A stretch of 64,000 nucleotides of DNA from NCBI RefSeq assembly GCF_022012475.1, contig NZ_JAKLWS010000017.1, positions 24,660-88,659 of the forward strand, given 5' to 3'. Below are positions 32,563-41,847 of this stretch, piece by piece; within the stretch, counting starts at the first letter, position 1; each line of letters starts with the position of its first letter. A program made the position numbers and the translations under genes. This DNA comes from Rhodohalobacter sulfatireducens. Its GTDB lineage: Bacteria; Bacteroidota; Rhodothermia; Balneolales; Balneolaceae. Under the pieces are notes generated by a model. It made no database searches. It was not told the DNA's origin and saw only the letters and a program-made list of their open reading frames with translations.

Positions 32563-35301
32563 TTAATGAATAGGAACAACTACTGATACAATCGTCCCTC
32601 TGTCCTTATTACTAACAATATCTAAATTTGCAGACATAGCACCAACTCTGGTTTTTATACTACGTATTCCAAGGCCATTTTCGCCTGCTTTATTGATATC
32701 GAAACCTACGCCATTGTCCTCAATTGTCATGAGAACCTCGCCCTCTGAATAGACCAGTTGGACCTCAATTTTTGTAGGATTTGCATGTCTTGTAGCGTTG
32801 TTTAGGGCTTCTTGTAAAATTCTATAGAGGTTTATCTGCACTTTATCGGAAAGTTCAACGTCATTCAAATTTGAATAAAAATAGACATCAATATTGTGCA
32901 GTTTTCGAAGCTGATTTGTTAGCGATTCGGCGGCAAGTTCCAGTCCATAATCCTGTATGGCTTTCGGCAGGAGGTTTTGCGAAATACTGCGTGTTTCAGA
33001 AATTGCATGATTCAGAAATCGAAGGCCGGCTTCAAATGTGGATTTTAGTTCATCCGGGATCTCCCCGATATCTTCATACACAGACTTAAGGTTCATATTA
33101 GATGCCGAAAGGTACTGACCCAGTCCGTCGTGAAGTTCTTTGGCAATTCGTTGTCGTTCTCTCTCTTCACCTTCAATAATGGCACTGATTGCTCGCTCCT
33201 CCGCCTCACGCTGATCAGTAATATCATTTGCGATGACAAGCCGTTGTTTTTTGCCTTTATATAGAATGTTGGAGGAGGATATTTCTACAATTATTTTTTT
33301 ACCATTTTTTGTTTGATGAATGGTTTCGTGAAAACTTGCCCGATGTTTGTCCGAATATTCATTAAGTACCTTTTTTAAATATTCAACTTCCGATTTCGGT
33401 CGAATATCAAAAATGGATAACCCAATCATCTCCTCTTCTTTATAGCCATATTTTTGGATTGCCGCTTCATTTACGGTGGTAAATTGAAGAGAATCGGGGT
33501 CGTAAATAAACATCGGTATGGGATTCTGCTTAAACAGCAGCCTGTACTGTTCTTCGGATGCTTTCAACTCCTCTTTCGCTATAACGTCCGCGGTGATATC
33601 TGAAATGGTGCCCACCATATATTCATATTCATCATGGTCCCTTTTCAAGAAATATCCGCGATCTACAACATGTGAGTAACTTCCATCTCCATTTTTAAAC
33701 CGGTAATATGAAGTCCAGTATTCACTCTGTGATTCCAATACTTTCTTAAGGCTGTTGATGATTTTTTCTCTATCCTCCGGATGGATATTGCTTTCCCACC
33801 ATTCGTAAGTGGGGGGCACAGTATCTTCCGGATAGTTAAATCGGGCCTGCCATCCTTCACTCCACCAAACATGATTGGTTTTCATGTTCCATTCGTAGAG
33901 CACATCGTTCGAACTTTTTGCAATCATCTCAAACCGGTGACTCTGGTGACGCAGCGCTTCCTGGTATTCAATCTCCTTTGTTTGGTCTACCATGGCACCA
34001 ATAATCCTGCGGATACTACCATCATCATTTCGAATTATAACCGCAGAATCTTTAATCTTTCGTAAGGTTCCGTCGGCGGCAATAAATTCATACTCTTCGT
34101 TCCACTGAAGATCACCCGACTTTTCGGCTTTTTTCATACTATTGTAAACCCTCTCGCGATCATGTTGTGCGATATGAGTTTTCCAAAAGTCTGGATCTCC
34201 CTTATAGTCTTTCGGGGCATATCCGAATACGGTTTCAATACCTTCACCCCACCAAAGTTGATTGGTGTAAGGCTTCCATTCCCAAATAACATCACTGGTT
34301 AGGTTTGAAGCAATTTCGAATCGCTGGCGCTCTGCATTAATACGTTGCTCTATATTTTTTTGATTTGTAATGTCAACGTGCGTTCCCACGAGCTTGGTGG
34401 GGTACCCTTCATCATCCCATTCAACAGCACGGCCCCGATCCAAAATCCAGACCCAATGCCCGTCTTTATGTTTCATCCGTACTTCAGATTCATAGATAGG
34501 GGTCTCACCGGAAAAGTAACGTGCGATTTCATTCTCAAACTTGTGAAGATCATCAGGATGAAGCAATCCATTCCAGGTTTCAATACTGATGGGTTGTAGT
34601 TCATCCAGCGTGTATCCAACGAGGTTGGCCCAAACTTCATCTAAGACAGCTTTGCCGGTTTGTGGGTGCCATTCCCATAATCCCACGTTTGAGCTGGTTG
34701 TGGTGATATGCAACCATTCCTGGTTCTTTTTGAACTCCTGTTCAATTTTTTTTCTCTCCGTAATGTCAAGCCCAATTCCGATCTGGGTCTCGTCGGAGAG
34801 TTTAATATTTGTCCAGGTTGATTGGATTTCTTCGCCGTTTTTAGTCACCATTTTAAAGTCTTTCCAACCGGCGTTCGATTTATCCATAAATTCTCTGACC
34901 TGCTTTTGATAGTCTTGGTCGGGATAAATCTTGTCCATTACATTTATCGAGTTGATCTCCTGATTGCTCCAGCCGGTAACATTTTCAAACTCGTTGTTAA
35001 CCGATATTTCCGATAGATCAGGACGATACACCGTAATCATCACCGGTATGGTTTCAATGATGCGCCTCTGTAACTCTTGCTCTCTCTTAAGGGTTTCTTC
35101 ATGGCTTTTAACCATCCAGTAAAGGAATAAACCAGTTGCCAGCACATAAAAGTAACCTTTTATGATCTGAATCCTGGTAATGAGCTCTTCGCCCTCAACC
35201 ATAGATTCCACCAGCTGATCCGTCGTGGTGATCCAGAGAAGGGCGATACCTATGTAAATAAAAGTTATGCGAAGCGGTGTAAACTTCATGACAGCCGACA
35301 T
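32563..35301 (-). CDS. membrane-anchored multi-PAS sensor histidine kinase (HisKA_3)
   Basis: 912 residues. Two hydrophobic helices at the N-terminus (about 10-26 and 46-62) with a short loop between them, then five PAS/PAC domains of the PAS_3 and PAS_9 kinds (about 75-710), HisKA_3 with IAKELHDGLGQYLSASNM (acceptor His about 720) and a HATPase domain (LQEALNNATRHA, EDNGVGFD, GLGIRSIKTRVG), all motifs intact. PAS repeats with WEW..W pattern are typical of redox or light/oxygen sensing families, but no cofactor can be named. It starts the signalling block and pairs with the LuxR-type regulator directly downstream. Confidence 0.92.
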   Translation of the reverse strand: MSAVMKFTPLRITFIYIGIALLWITTTDQLVESMVEGEELITRIQIIKGYFYVLATGLFLYWMVKSHEETLKREQELQRRIIETIPVMITVYRPDLSEISVNNEFENVTGWSNQEINSINVMDKIYPDQDYQKQVREFMDKSNAGWKDFKMVTKNGEEIQSTWTNIKLSDETQIGIGLDITERKKIEQEFKKNQEWLHITTTSSNVGLWEWHPQTGKAVLDEVWANLVGYTLDELQPISIETWNGLLHPDDLHKFENEIARYFSGETPIYESEVRMKHKDGHWVWILDRGRAVEWDDEGYPTKLVGTHVDITNQKNIEQRINAERQRFEIASNLTSDVIWEWKPYTNQLWWGEGIETVFGYAPKDYKGDPDFWKTHIAQHDRERVYNSMKKAEKSGDLQWNEEYEFIAADGTLRKIKDSAVIIRNDDGSIRRIIGAMVDQTKEIEYQEALRHQSHRFEMIAKSSNDVLYEWNMKTNHVWWSEGWQARFNYPEDTVPPTYEWWESNIHPEDREKIINSLKKVLESQSEYWTSYYRFKNGDGSYSHVVDRGYFLKRDHDEYEYMVGTISDITADVIAKEELKASEEQYRLLFKQNPIPMFIYDPDSLQFTTVNEAAIQKYGYKEEEMIGLSIFDIRPKSEVEYLKKVLNEYSDKHRASFHETIHQTKNGKKIIVEISSSNILYKGKKQRLVIANDITDQREAEERAISAIIEGEERERQRIAKELHDGLGQYLSASNMNLKSVYEDIGEIPDELKSTFEAGLRFLNHAISETRSISQNLLPKAIQDYGLELAAESLTNQLRKLHNIDVYFYSNLNDVELSDKVQINLYRILQEALNNATRHANPTKIEVQLVYSEGEVLMTIEDNGVGFDINKAGENGLGIRSIKTRVGAMSANLDIVSNKDRGTIVSVVVPIH

Positions 35302-35424
35302 TAGTTGCCCCTAACATTACAATATTGAAGTCTTTCAATCAACTTCAATACAAAGTGCCTCTCATTAAAAATGAATTCAATAAGATTTTTAAAACTACAG
35401 ATGCCGGTGCAAAAGCAGCAGCTC

Positions 35425-36573
35425 TTACCATTTACCTTCACGAACCGGGTAACTGCCTAAGTTCTTAAAATACTGGGCTTTTTTCTGAAGTTTTTGGAGG
35501 GCATCCTCAATTCGCGGCTCCTGCATGTTGCCTTCAATATCAAGATAAAAAAGAGACTGCCATGGATGCCCCATCCGCGGTCGGGATTCAAGTTTCGTCA
35601 TGTTAATTCCGTTGTCGCCGAGAAGATTCAGGCACTTCAGTAGGGCACCTTTTTCATCTACCGTTGCAAAAATCAGGGAAGTTTTACAGTTGAGCTGGGG
35701 ATCGCAGGTAACCGTTTCGGGACTTACGATAACAAATCGAGTATAGTTCTCTTTTTGATTGGCAAGATCGCGTTTCAGGATTTTTAAACCGTAAATTTCA
35801 GCTGCAAATGCACTTGCAATTGCTGCCTGAGAGAGATCGGCATCATCCCGTACTTTTCGGGCAGCCATCGCCGTATCGAAATAGGATTCAACGTGACAGC
35901 GAGGCAATGAAGTTAAAAACTTGCTGCATTGTGCAATCGCCTGAGGATGAGACAAAATTCTGCGTATGTTTTCAACCTGGACCTCTTCCGGCCCCATCAA
36001 ACAGTGTTGCACTTTCAGAACTTCCTCACCAATAATATACAGCTCTTTTTCATTCAGCAGATCATATGTATCGTTGATCGACCCCGCCGTAGTATTTTCT
36101 ATGGGGAGAAAACCAACATCCACTTCGCCGTCTTCAACAGCTTGAGCGGCCTCATCAAACCGGGTATACCCAATGCATTCCACATTGGAGTATCGCTGTT
36201 CAAAATGACGCATGGCTGCCTGGTGGCTAAATGCACCGTCGGTTCCCTGGTACGATACTCGAATCGTCTCATCTCTGGATCTGTCATTTTGATGATCCAT
36301 CAGGGCATGAGTCTGATACCGAACGGAATGGTGGATAATCTCCCTGAAAAGCTGCTCCAGGAAATAGGGGTCCATCCCAACTTCGGGTGCCTTGTGGCGA
36401 ATTTTCTCGAGAAGTTTTTCCTCCCTGTCGGGATCGCGAATTTCATCCTCACGCTCAAGTTTATCATCAAGAATTTCGCGTACAATCTTTTGCCGTTCAC
36501 CGAGCGCTTTTACAATCGTTTCGTCCAGCTTATCGATAGACTCCCGAATTTCTTTCAACCTGTCTCTAGACAT
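35425..36573 (-). CDS. pheA: bifunctional chorismate mutase / prephenate dehydratase
   Basis: 382 residues with three domains in order: AroQ-type chorismate mutase (about 1-90, LKEIRESIDKLDETIVKALG), prephenate dehydratase (about 108-285, with IENTTAGSINDTYDLL and catalytic region TRFVIVSP) and an ACT regulatory domain (about 298-375, with the Phe-binding ESRP motif in KLESRPRMGHPW). It converts chorismate to phenylpyruvate for phenylalanine synthesis and should be feedback-inhibited by Phe. It begins 3 bases after the AAA ATPase stop, an unusual neighbour for this enzyme. Confidence 0.95.
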   Translation of the reverse strand: MSRDRLKEIRESIDKLDETIVKALGERQKIVREILDDKLEREDEIRDPDREEKLLEKIRHKAPEVGMDPYFLEQLFREIIHHSVRYQTHALMDHQNDRSRDETIRVSYQGTDGAFSHQAAMRHFEQRYSNVECIGYTRFDEAAQAVEDGEVDVGFLPIENTTAGSINDTYDLLNEKELYIIGEEVLKVQHCLMGPEEVQVENIRRILSHPQAIAQCSKFLTSLPRCHVESYFDTAMAARKVRDDADLSQAAIASAFAAEIYGLKILKRDLANQKENYTRFVIVSPETVTCDPQLNCKTSLIFATVDEKGALLKCLNLLGDNGINMTKLESRPRMGHPWQSLFYLDIEGNMQEPRIEDALQKLQKKAQYFKNLGSYPVREGKW

Positions 36574-36576
36574 CTC

Positions 36577-38289
36577 TTACCGTATGGTTTGTTTTAATTC
36601 CTGAATTCGAGTTAAAATTTTATTTCGATCTAATTTACGAAATCGTTCAGGCAATAGCGCCTTTGATGTACATTCCGAAACAGCCGTTAATGTTTGCAGC
36701 TCAACTTCTTCAGGATAAGTAGGAGGAAGAAAGTCTTCAAATACCTGGTCCAGAATTTGTGGAGTTGTTTCTTCTAAATCTTCAGAAGCTGTTTTGAACT
36801 TCGCACGGGTGAGTGCGGCTTCCATATCTGCACCGGAATAGTGAGTATTTCCTTTTAATACAGTTTTTGGGATATGATTTTCAGTGACTTTAATCCCGGT
36901 TTTTTTCTTCATTGCATCAAACAGCTCAATTCGTTCCTCTTCCGTTTCAGGTGGGAATAGTGCAATGTGTTCTTCGGCACGTCCCTGTCTTTTCAGGTCA
37001 ATCGGCATGAGATCGGGACGGGCTGTCATCAGGAACCATAAAATTCTGCCACGGTTCCGGGTATCACTCATAAATGTAGCAATCTGTGAAAAAACCCGGC
37101 TCGACACGCCGCTATCTCCCGAGGCAGCACGATCTCCAAGATAAGCATCCGCTTCATCGATCATCACGGCTACAGGCGACATCGCTTTCAAAAGACTCAA
37201 AATCTTTTCGAGGTTACCTTCCGTAACTCCCTGCCATTGACTTCTGAAATTTTTCAGTTTAACCATTGGAATTCCTACCTCACCCGAAAAACAAGTTACC
37301 ATGTAGGTTTTACCTGTTCCAACAGGCCCGCAGACAAGATAGCCCATCGGGATTACATCGTGTCGTCCGGATTTTAACGCCTCTACTGCATGCCGTAGAT
37401 GTTTCTTCACATTTTTATGGCCGGCAACATTGTCGAGTGTAGCGTCTGTCGTTACAAACTCTAGCAGTCCGTACGCCTCAGCCTCAATCATCTCTTTTTT
37501 GATCGCAGTAAGCGAATCGAAGGTGATTTTCTCTGAATTTTGGACGGCATTTTGGAGTATACTTTTTAGCTTGAGAAATCCAAGGCCTGCCGTCATTTGA
37601 GCCATCACCGGTTTGGGAACTTCGGAAATCTCTTCATAAGTATCGGGATGGCACTCCTGTGCGATATATGAAAGACGATCGCTCTCATTTGGAAGCGGGA
37701 TTTTTAACTCAGATGAGTATGGATTCTGCACCAGCGTTCGGTTCAGGTCAGATAGGTTTTCCGTGAACAGAACCGTGGTAAAATCGGCGGCGAGGAAAAG
37801 GGGATCATGTGCCCATTTCAAAAGGTAAACAAGTGCATTCCGGTCTTCAGACCCGGTACTTCCCGCTTCGTTTACCGGCACTATGGTTTCGGCAAAATCA
37901 ACAATTAAAGCGATGCTCTTTTTTTGATCCAGCCGTGAGCGGATATACTGTTCCAAGACATTAAAAGCACCAACGGGATCTTTAGGTAATTTTTTGGCGT
38001 ATTCGGTCCCGATCAGCGAATCTCTTCCTGCGAGAGCCCGGTTGAAATCTCGCTGAGAATCCTGGTCTCGAAAATAGATTCCGGATGCGCGATCATAAAA
38101 AAGGACAATATCCCTGGCGCCAAAAAACTCCTCTGCCATAAACGTTTTTAGCCGCAGGTACCGGTGCTTATCTTCATCTTTTATGGAAACCAAGTCGTTT
38201 ACGTTTCCATGGATAACAAACTGGTTCAGCGTGCGGCTCAGGTATTTTTTGGCAAGTTCTTGTGCCCAATGTGGATATTTTTCAATCAT
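36577..38289 (-). CDS. AAA family ATPase with an inactive-looking N-terminal half
   Basis: 570 residues. The C-terminal AAA domain has Walker A GPVGTGKT (321-328), Walker B VAVMIDEAD (374-382), a sensor-1-like TARPD and an arginine-finger region (QGRAEE). The N-terminal half (about 1-270) is built like a second nucleotide-binding fold (IALIVDFAET, TTVLFTENLSDLNRTL) but has no Walker A. This layout recalls Ycf46-like ATPases, a guess from memory. Such proteins remodel other proteins; the client is not known. It overlaps into an operon with pheA (3-base gap) and follows the CNNM-type gene by 42 bases. Confidence 0.85.
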   Translation of the reverse strand: MIEKYPHWAQELAKKYLSRTLNQFVIHGNVNDLVSIKDEDKHRYLRLKTFMAEEFFGARDIVLFYDRASGIYFRDQDSQRDFNRALAGRDSLIGTEYAKKLPKDPVGAFNVLEQYIRSRLDQKKSIALIVDFAETIVPVNEAGSTGSEDRNALVYLLKWAHDPLFLAADFTTVLFTENLSDLNRTLVQNPYSSELKIPLPNESDRLSYIAQECHPDTYEEISEVPKPVMAQMTAGLGFLKLKSILQNAVQNSEKITFDSLTAIKKEMIEAEAYGLLEFVTTDATLDNVAGHKNVKKHLRHAVEALKSGRHDVIPMGYLVCGPVGTGKTYMVTCFSGEVGIPMVKLKNFRSQWQGVTEGNLEKILSLLKAMSPVAVMIDEADAYLGDRAASGDSGVSSRVFSQIATFMSDTRNRGRILWFLMTARPDLMPIDLKRQGRAEEHIALFPPETEEERIELFDAMKKKTGIKVTENHIPKTVLKGNTHYSGADMEAALTRAKFKTASEDLEETTPQILDQVFEDFLPPTYPEEVELQTLTAVSECTSKALLPERFRKLDRNKILTRIQELKQTIR

Positions 38290-38331
38290 CTGACTTTTCC
38301 TGGAATGTTATTGAATATCAAACCGGGTTGA

Positions 38332-39615
38332 TTATTCACCGGTCAGCGTAATCAATTTAACGTTTTCGAGTTTACTCTGCGTAGCTTTGGTAATGATAAA
38401 TGTGTTACCGTGAATTTGAAGCTCTTCATTAACTTTGGGGATTCGACCGGTATAATGGATGATATACCCGGCAACAGTTTCAAAATCTCCCTCCTCAAAA
38501 TCCAGATTAATTTCGGGATGAAGCTCAATCAGTTCATCCAGTTCAACAGAACCTGAGAGCAAAAAGGTATTATTTGATAGTTTTTTGATCTGGTCATCTT
38601 CCTTGTCATACTCATCCTGTATATCGCCAACTACCTCTTCGATCAAATCTTCAATCGTTACCATTCCGGCTGTACCACCATATTCATCAATTACGATGGC
38701 AACAGATATATTACTTTGCCTGAATTCGGTCAACAGATCTTTCGATTTTTTACTGGAGGGAATCAGGTTAACCGGCCGGGTAATCTGGCTGATACTTTTC
38801 GGGTTGCTGAAAAGGTCGTAGGCAAAAACAACGCCAATAATGTCATCAATGGTATCCTGGTACACGGGAACTTTCGAGAATCCCGATTCAATAAACGCTT
38901 TCTTCAGCTCTTCGAGTGTAGCGTTTCGGTCAATCGCGACGATTTCAGTACGGGGTACCATCGTTTCGCGTACCCGTTTGTTAGACAGTTCAAGCACGTT
39001 ATGGAGTATCTCTGAATCATCATGATCGATCTCCTGGCTGCCGCCGCTGTCTTTCAGTTCCCTGAAAATCATCTCTACATCCTGGCGTCGAAATACTTTA
39101 TCACTTCGCTCATTTCCGATATTAAAGAGATTTACAATTAACCCGGATGAATAATTAGTGAGAAAGATGAGAGGAGACAGAACATAGTTGGTAATTCGGA
39201 GTGGAACCGCGATAAATGAGATCAAAAAATCTGCCTGAACTCTGAAGATCGCTTTTGCAAGGATCTCACCAAATAGAAGAATAATGATCGATGCGACCAT
39301 GGTCTGAATGAAGAGGATCATTGCCGTTGTGGGCATTTCACCTGCAAACTGTTGGTAAATTACCTGGATGGGTTCAACCAGGAAAACAGCCATAAGTGTG
39401 GCATAAATCACGTTGATAATGTTGTTTCCTACCAATGTCGTCGTAAGAAAATTTTCCGGATTATCACTAAAAAAAGCCAGGGAACGTCCGCGGAATGTGT
39501 CTTTTCTGGACTCAATTTCGAGCTTTAATTTGTTAGCCGTAACAAAAGCCATTTCCGACCCCGAGAAAAATCCACTGATAAAAATGGCTGCAAGTATGTA
39601 GAAGAGTTCTGTCAT
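38332..39615 (-). CDS. CNNM/CorC-type membrane protein with CBS domains
   Basis: 427 residues. A DUF21 transmembrane domain (about 1-190, four hydrophobic segments; first FISGFFSGSEMAFVTANKLK), a CBS pair (about 205-330, with VPRTEIVAID and VIDEYGGTAGMVTIEDLIEE) and a C-terminal CorC_HlyC domain (about 345-425). Often called hemolysin family, this group is linked to Mg2+ and Co2+ homeostasis. It lies in the inner membrane. The EYGG..G..T.EDL segment is the normal signature of the second CBS motif. Confidence 0.92.
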   Translation of the reverse strand: MTELFYILAAIFISGFFSGSEMAFVTANKLKLEIESRKDTFRGRSLAFFSDNPENFLTTTLVGNNIINVIYATLMAVFLVEPIQVIYQQFAGEMPTTAMILFIQTMVASIIILLFGEILAKAIFRVQADFLISFIAVPLRITNYVLSPLIFLTNYSSGLIVNLFNIGNERSDKVFRRQDVEMIFRELKDSGGSQEIDHDDSEILHNVLELSNKRVRETMVPRTEIVAIDRNATLEELKKAFIESGFSKVPVYQDTIDDIIGVVFAYDLFSNPKSISQITRPVNLIPSSKKSKDLLTEFRQSNISVAIVIDEYGGTAGMVTIEDLIEEVVGDIQDEYDKEDDQIKKLSNNTFLLSGSVELDELIELHPEINLDFEEGDFETVAGYIIHYTGRIPKVNEELQIHGNTFIITKATQSKLENVKLITLTGE

Positions 39616-39707
39616 AATGAGCTGTAAAGATACAACGAACTTTTGGAAGAAAAATCTTTCAGAATAGGTTTCAGTCGATCTCGAAAGTTCTTCAAACAGA
39701 GGTGTAG

Positions 39708-40499
39708 TTAGTTTCCGGTAAATTTGGCTTTGCGTTTCTCAAGGAAAGCAGAGGTACCTTCTTTGAAATCATCCGTTTCGCAGAGCCGGCCAAATAGTGT
39801 AGCTTCCTTGGCGAATCCGTTGGACCTGAAGCCGGCATTGATGGCAGAAATTGAAGCAGTGAGAGCCTGGGGACTGTTTTTTAAGATTTGAGAAGCGAGC
39901 TCTTTTGTTTTTTCAAGAGCATTCTCTGTACTATGAACAGCGTTTAAAAGCCCTGACTTTTGTGCCTCTTCGGCTTTGATTTGTTTGCCGGTTAAAATCA
40001 TCTCCATCGCTTTCCCTTTCCCGACCAATTGAGGTAATCGCTGAGTTCCGCCATAACCCGGAATCAACCCAAGAGATACTTCCGGTAATCCAAAGACAGC
40101 ATTTTCTGTTCCAACGCGGATGTGGCAAGCCATTGCCAATTCAGCTCCACCTCCAAGTGCGTACCCATTAACGAGTGCAATTACAGGTTTTGAGAACTGT
40201 TCAATACGGTTAAATAAACTTTGTCCCGTGGCTGAGGTTTGTTCACCACTCTGTTTATCAAGTGTACTTAGTTCTTTGATATCGGCACCAGCCACAAATG
40301 CTTTTTCGCCGGCACCCGTTATGATGGTCAAGTGAATGTGATCTGCTTTTTCAATAAAATCAAAAGCATCCCCCAAATCATCCAGAACCTGTTTATTTAA
40401 AGCATTTAATTTGTCAGGCCTGTTGATTGTGAGGATTGAGATCCCATTGTCATCAGTTTCAAGTAAAACTGTTTCGCGTTCGAGTGAAGTTGAACTCAT
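39708..40499 (-). CDS. enoyl-CoA hydratase/isomerase family protein
   Basis: 263 residues, crotonase fold. Oxyanion-hole segments AFVAGADIKEL and GYALGGGAELAMACH are present, with both expected catalytic Glu residues (GAELA and PEVSLGLIPGYGGTQRLP), which argues for a true enoyl-CoA hydratase. It adds water to trans-2-enoyl-CoA in fatty-acid degradation or related pathways. Its start overlaps the stop of the coiled-coil membrane protein gene by four bases (ATGA), so it is translated as part of the pspA operon even though a functional link is not obvious. Confidence 0.93.
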   Translation of the reverse strand: MSSTSLERETVLLETDDNGISILTINRPDKLNALNKQVLDDLGDAFDFIEKADHIHLTIITGAGEKAFVAGADIKELSTLDKQSGEQTSATGQSLFNRIEQFSKPVIALVNGYALGGGAELAMACHIRVGTENAVFGLPEVSLGLIPGYGGTQRLPQLVGKGKAMEMILTGKQIKAEEAQKSGLLNAVHSTENALEKTKELASQILKNSPQALTASISAINAGFRSNGFAKEATLFGRLCETDDFKEGTSAFLEKRKAKFTGN

Positions 40500-41380
40500 A
40501 TCGATTTTTTAACTTTTTCTCCGGTCTCTTTTCGAAGCTCTTGAGCCTCTTTTTTCAGTTGTGCCAATTCGAGTTCCCTGTCCATATCCTCAAATCCGGG
40601 AAGCAGATTCGAATCCATCTCCTCAATAATATTTGTGGTCTCTTCCATCTCAGAAAGCAGATGATCGAGTTGTGTGCCAACATCTTCTGCATTCGGCATC
40701 GTCATCGATTGTTCATAGATGTACCGAACGGCGTCTTCAATCGTTTCCAAATGAGTTTCACAAATCAGGTATTTCTCTTTGGCTACATCAAACTTATTCA
40801 GGCGCTTGTTGAGTATAGATAGTCTTCGTTGTCTTGTTTTCTTCAGTTTTTCTGAATCAATTGTCTCGAGATCGTTTTCCTGTTCTTCTACTTCGCGCCT
40901 AATCTCTTCCTCAACTTCTGAATTCATGTAGATCTGGAAACGACGATTCATATCCAGAAGAGTGAGATAGGTAGACAATAGGTCATCCACTTTGTTTTCA
41001 ATATGCTCAAGCATACCTTTTGAGGTATAGGGTAGTGTATCGAAATTTTGTTTCACCTCTTTGGTGATATGTTTCAGAACCAAAAAACGTTTCTGCGATC
41101 GCGCATCCAGTTGGTAGAAAATAACCTTGTCGTTCGATTCATCCGACTGTTCTCTCCTCTTTTTAAGCTCCATACTCTTCTGAAATGCCGGGAGTTTTGG
41201 CACAATACCCAGGTACATCAACTCTACACCAAATGTAAATGCGAGAATGGCATTCGAGATCAATCCCACATCATTTAAAACCAATGCGGTTATAGTGCCG
41301 ACAAGCAGGCAAACCAAATTAACCGGGTGGAGAAAGGCCTCTTTTGTAAAATTTATGGATGATTCGTTGTCCTTTGCCAT
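40496..41380 (-). CDS. unknown protein with two membrane helices and a long coiled coil
   Basis: 294 residues, not recognised. Two hydrophobic helices at about 17-34 (PVNLVCLLVGTITALVL) and 38-60 (GLISNAILAFTFGVELMYLG) form a short hairpin. The rest is helical and highly charged, with coiled-coil segments around 150-200 (EEEIRREVEEQENDLETIDS) and 235-290. It probably sits in the inner membrane with a large cytoplasmic coil. It is the third gene after pspA, 4 bases after the 150-residue coiled-coil gene, and may be the membrane anchor or receptor for PspA. Confidence 0.7.
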   Translation of the reverse strand: MAKDNESSINFTKEAFLHPVNLVCLLVGTITALVLNDVGLISNAILAFTFGVELMYLGIVPKLPAFQKSMELKKRREQSDESNDKVIFYQLDARSQKRFLVLKHITKEVKQNFDTLPYTSKGMLEHIENKVDDLLSTYLTLLDMNRRFQIYMNSEVEEEIRREVEEQENDLETIDSEKLKKTRQRRLSILNKRLNKFDVAKEKYLICETHLETIEDAVRYIYEQSMTMPNAEDVGTQLDHLLSEMEETTNIIEEMDSNLLPGFEDMDRELELAQLKKEAQELRKETGEKVKKSI

Positions 41381-41384
41381 AGCG

Positions 41385-41837
41385 TTAGGCTATATCGCTG
41401 TCGTTTTTATTATCGGTAGAGTCTGATTCTGAACGAGTTCCGGGGCCAATCGTTTTTTCAGCATGGAGTTCTTCTGCCTGTTTTTCGATTTCCCTGTAAA
41501 GAAGGCCCATATCTGCTTTAATTTTCTTAAGGCTTTCACGGGCTCTCTCTTTTTTCAGTTCTTCATCAAGTTCAGAAATGTCGTCCGGCTGTTCCAATAT
41601 ATGTTCCATGGCAACGTCGAGCCGCGCTTCAATTAGCGACATTTTCGTACGAACTTTTCCGAGAAATTCATCTACATTTTCGAGCAGTTGGTCCGCATTC
41701 ATTTGATGCAGCGCCTCATTCACGTTTCTTACGTACTTGGACCGACGAAGCTTCTCCTTCGTCTCCCGGATCTTTCGGTAATGGTCTTTATACTCCTCTT
41801 TGAGGCGTTCCCGTTCCTGTTCGCTATTGCTGCTCAT
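41385..41837 (-). CDS. unknown soluble coiled-coil protein next to pspA
   Basis: 150 residues, not recognised. Almost entirely charged helix with no hydrophobic segment: EQERERLKEEYKDHYRKIRE at the start, a middle part with EFLGKVRTKMSLIEARLDVA (about 57-76) and a Ser/Asp-rich tail. The 10-base gap to pspA and 4-base gap to the membrane coiled-coil gene indicate one operon. It could bind PspA through coiled-coil contact, as PspA partners do elsewhere, but it is not one of the Psp proteins I know (PspB, PspC, PspF, LiaF). Confidence 0.65.
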   Translation of the reverse strand: MSSNSEQERERLKEEYKDHYRKIRETKEKLRRSKYVRNVNEALHQMNADQLLENVDEFLGKVRTKMSLIEARLDVAMEHILEQPDDISELDEELKKERARESLKKIKADMGLLYREIEKQAEELHAEKTIGPGTRSESDSTDNKNDSDIA

Positions 41838-41847
41838 GACCGTTCAG

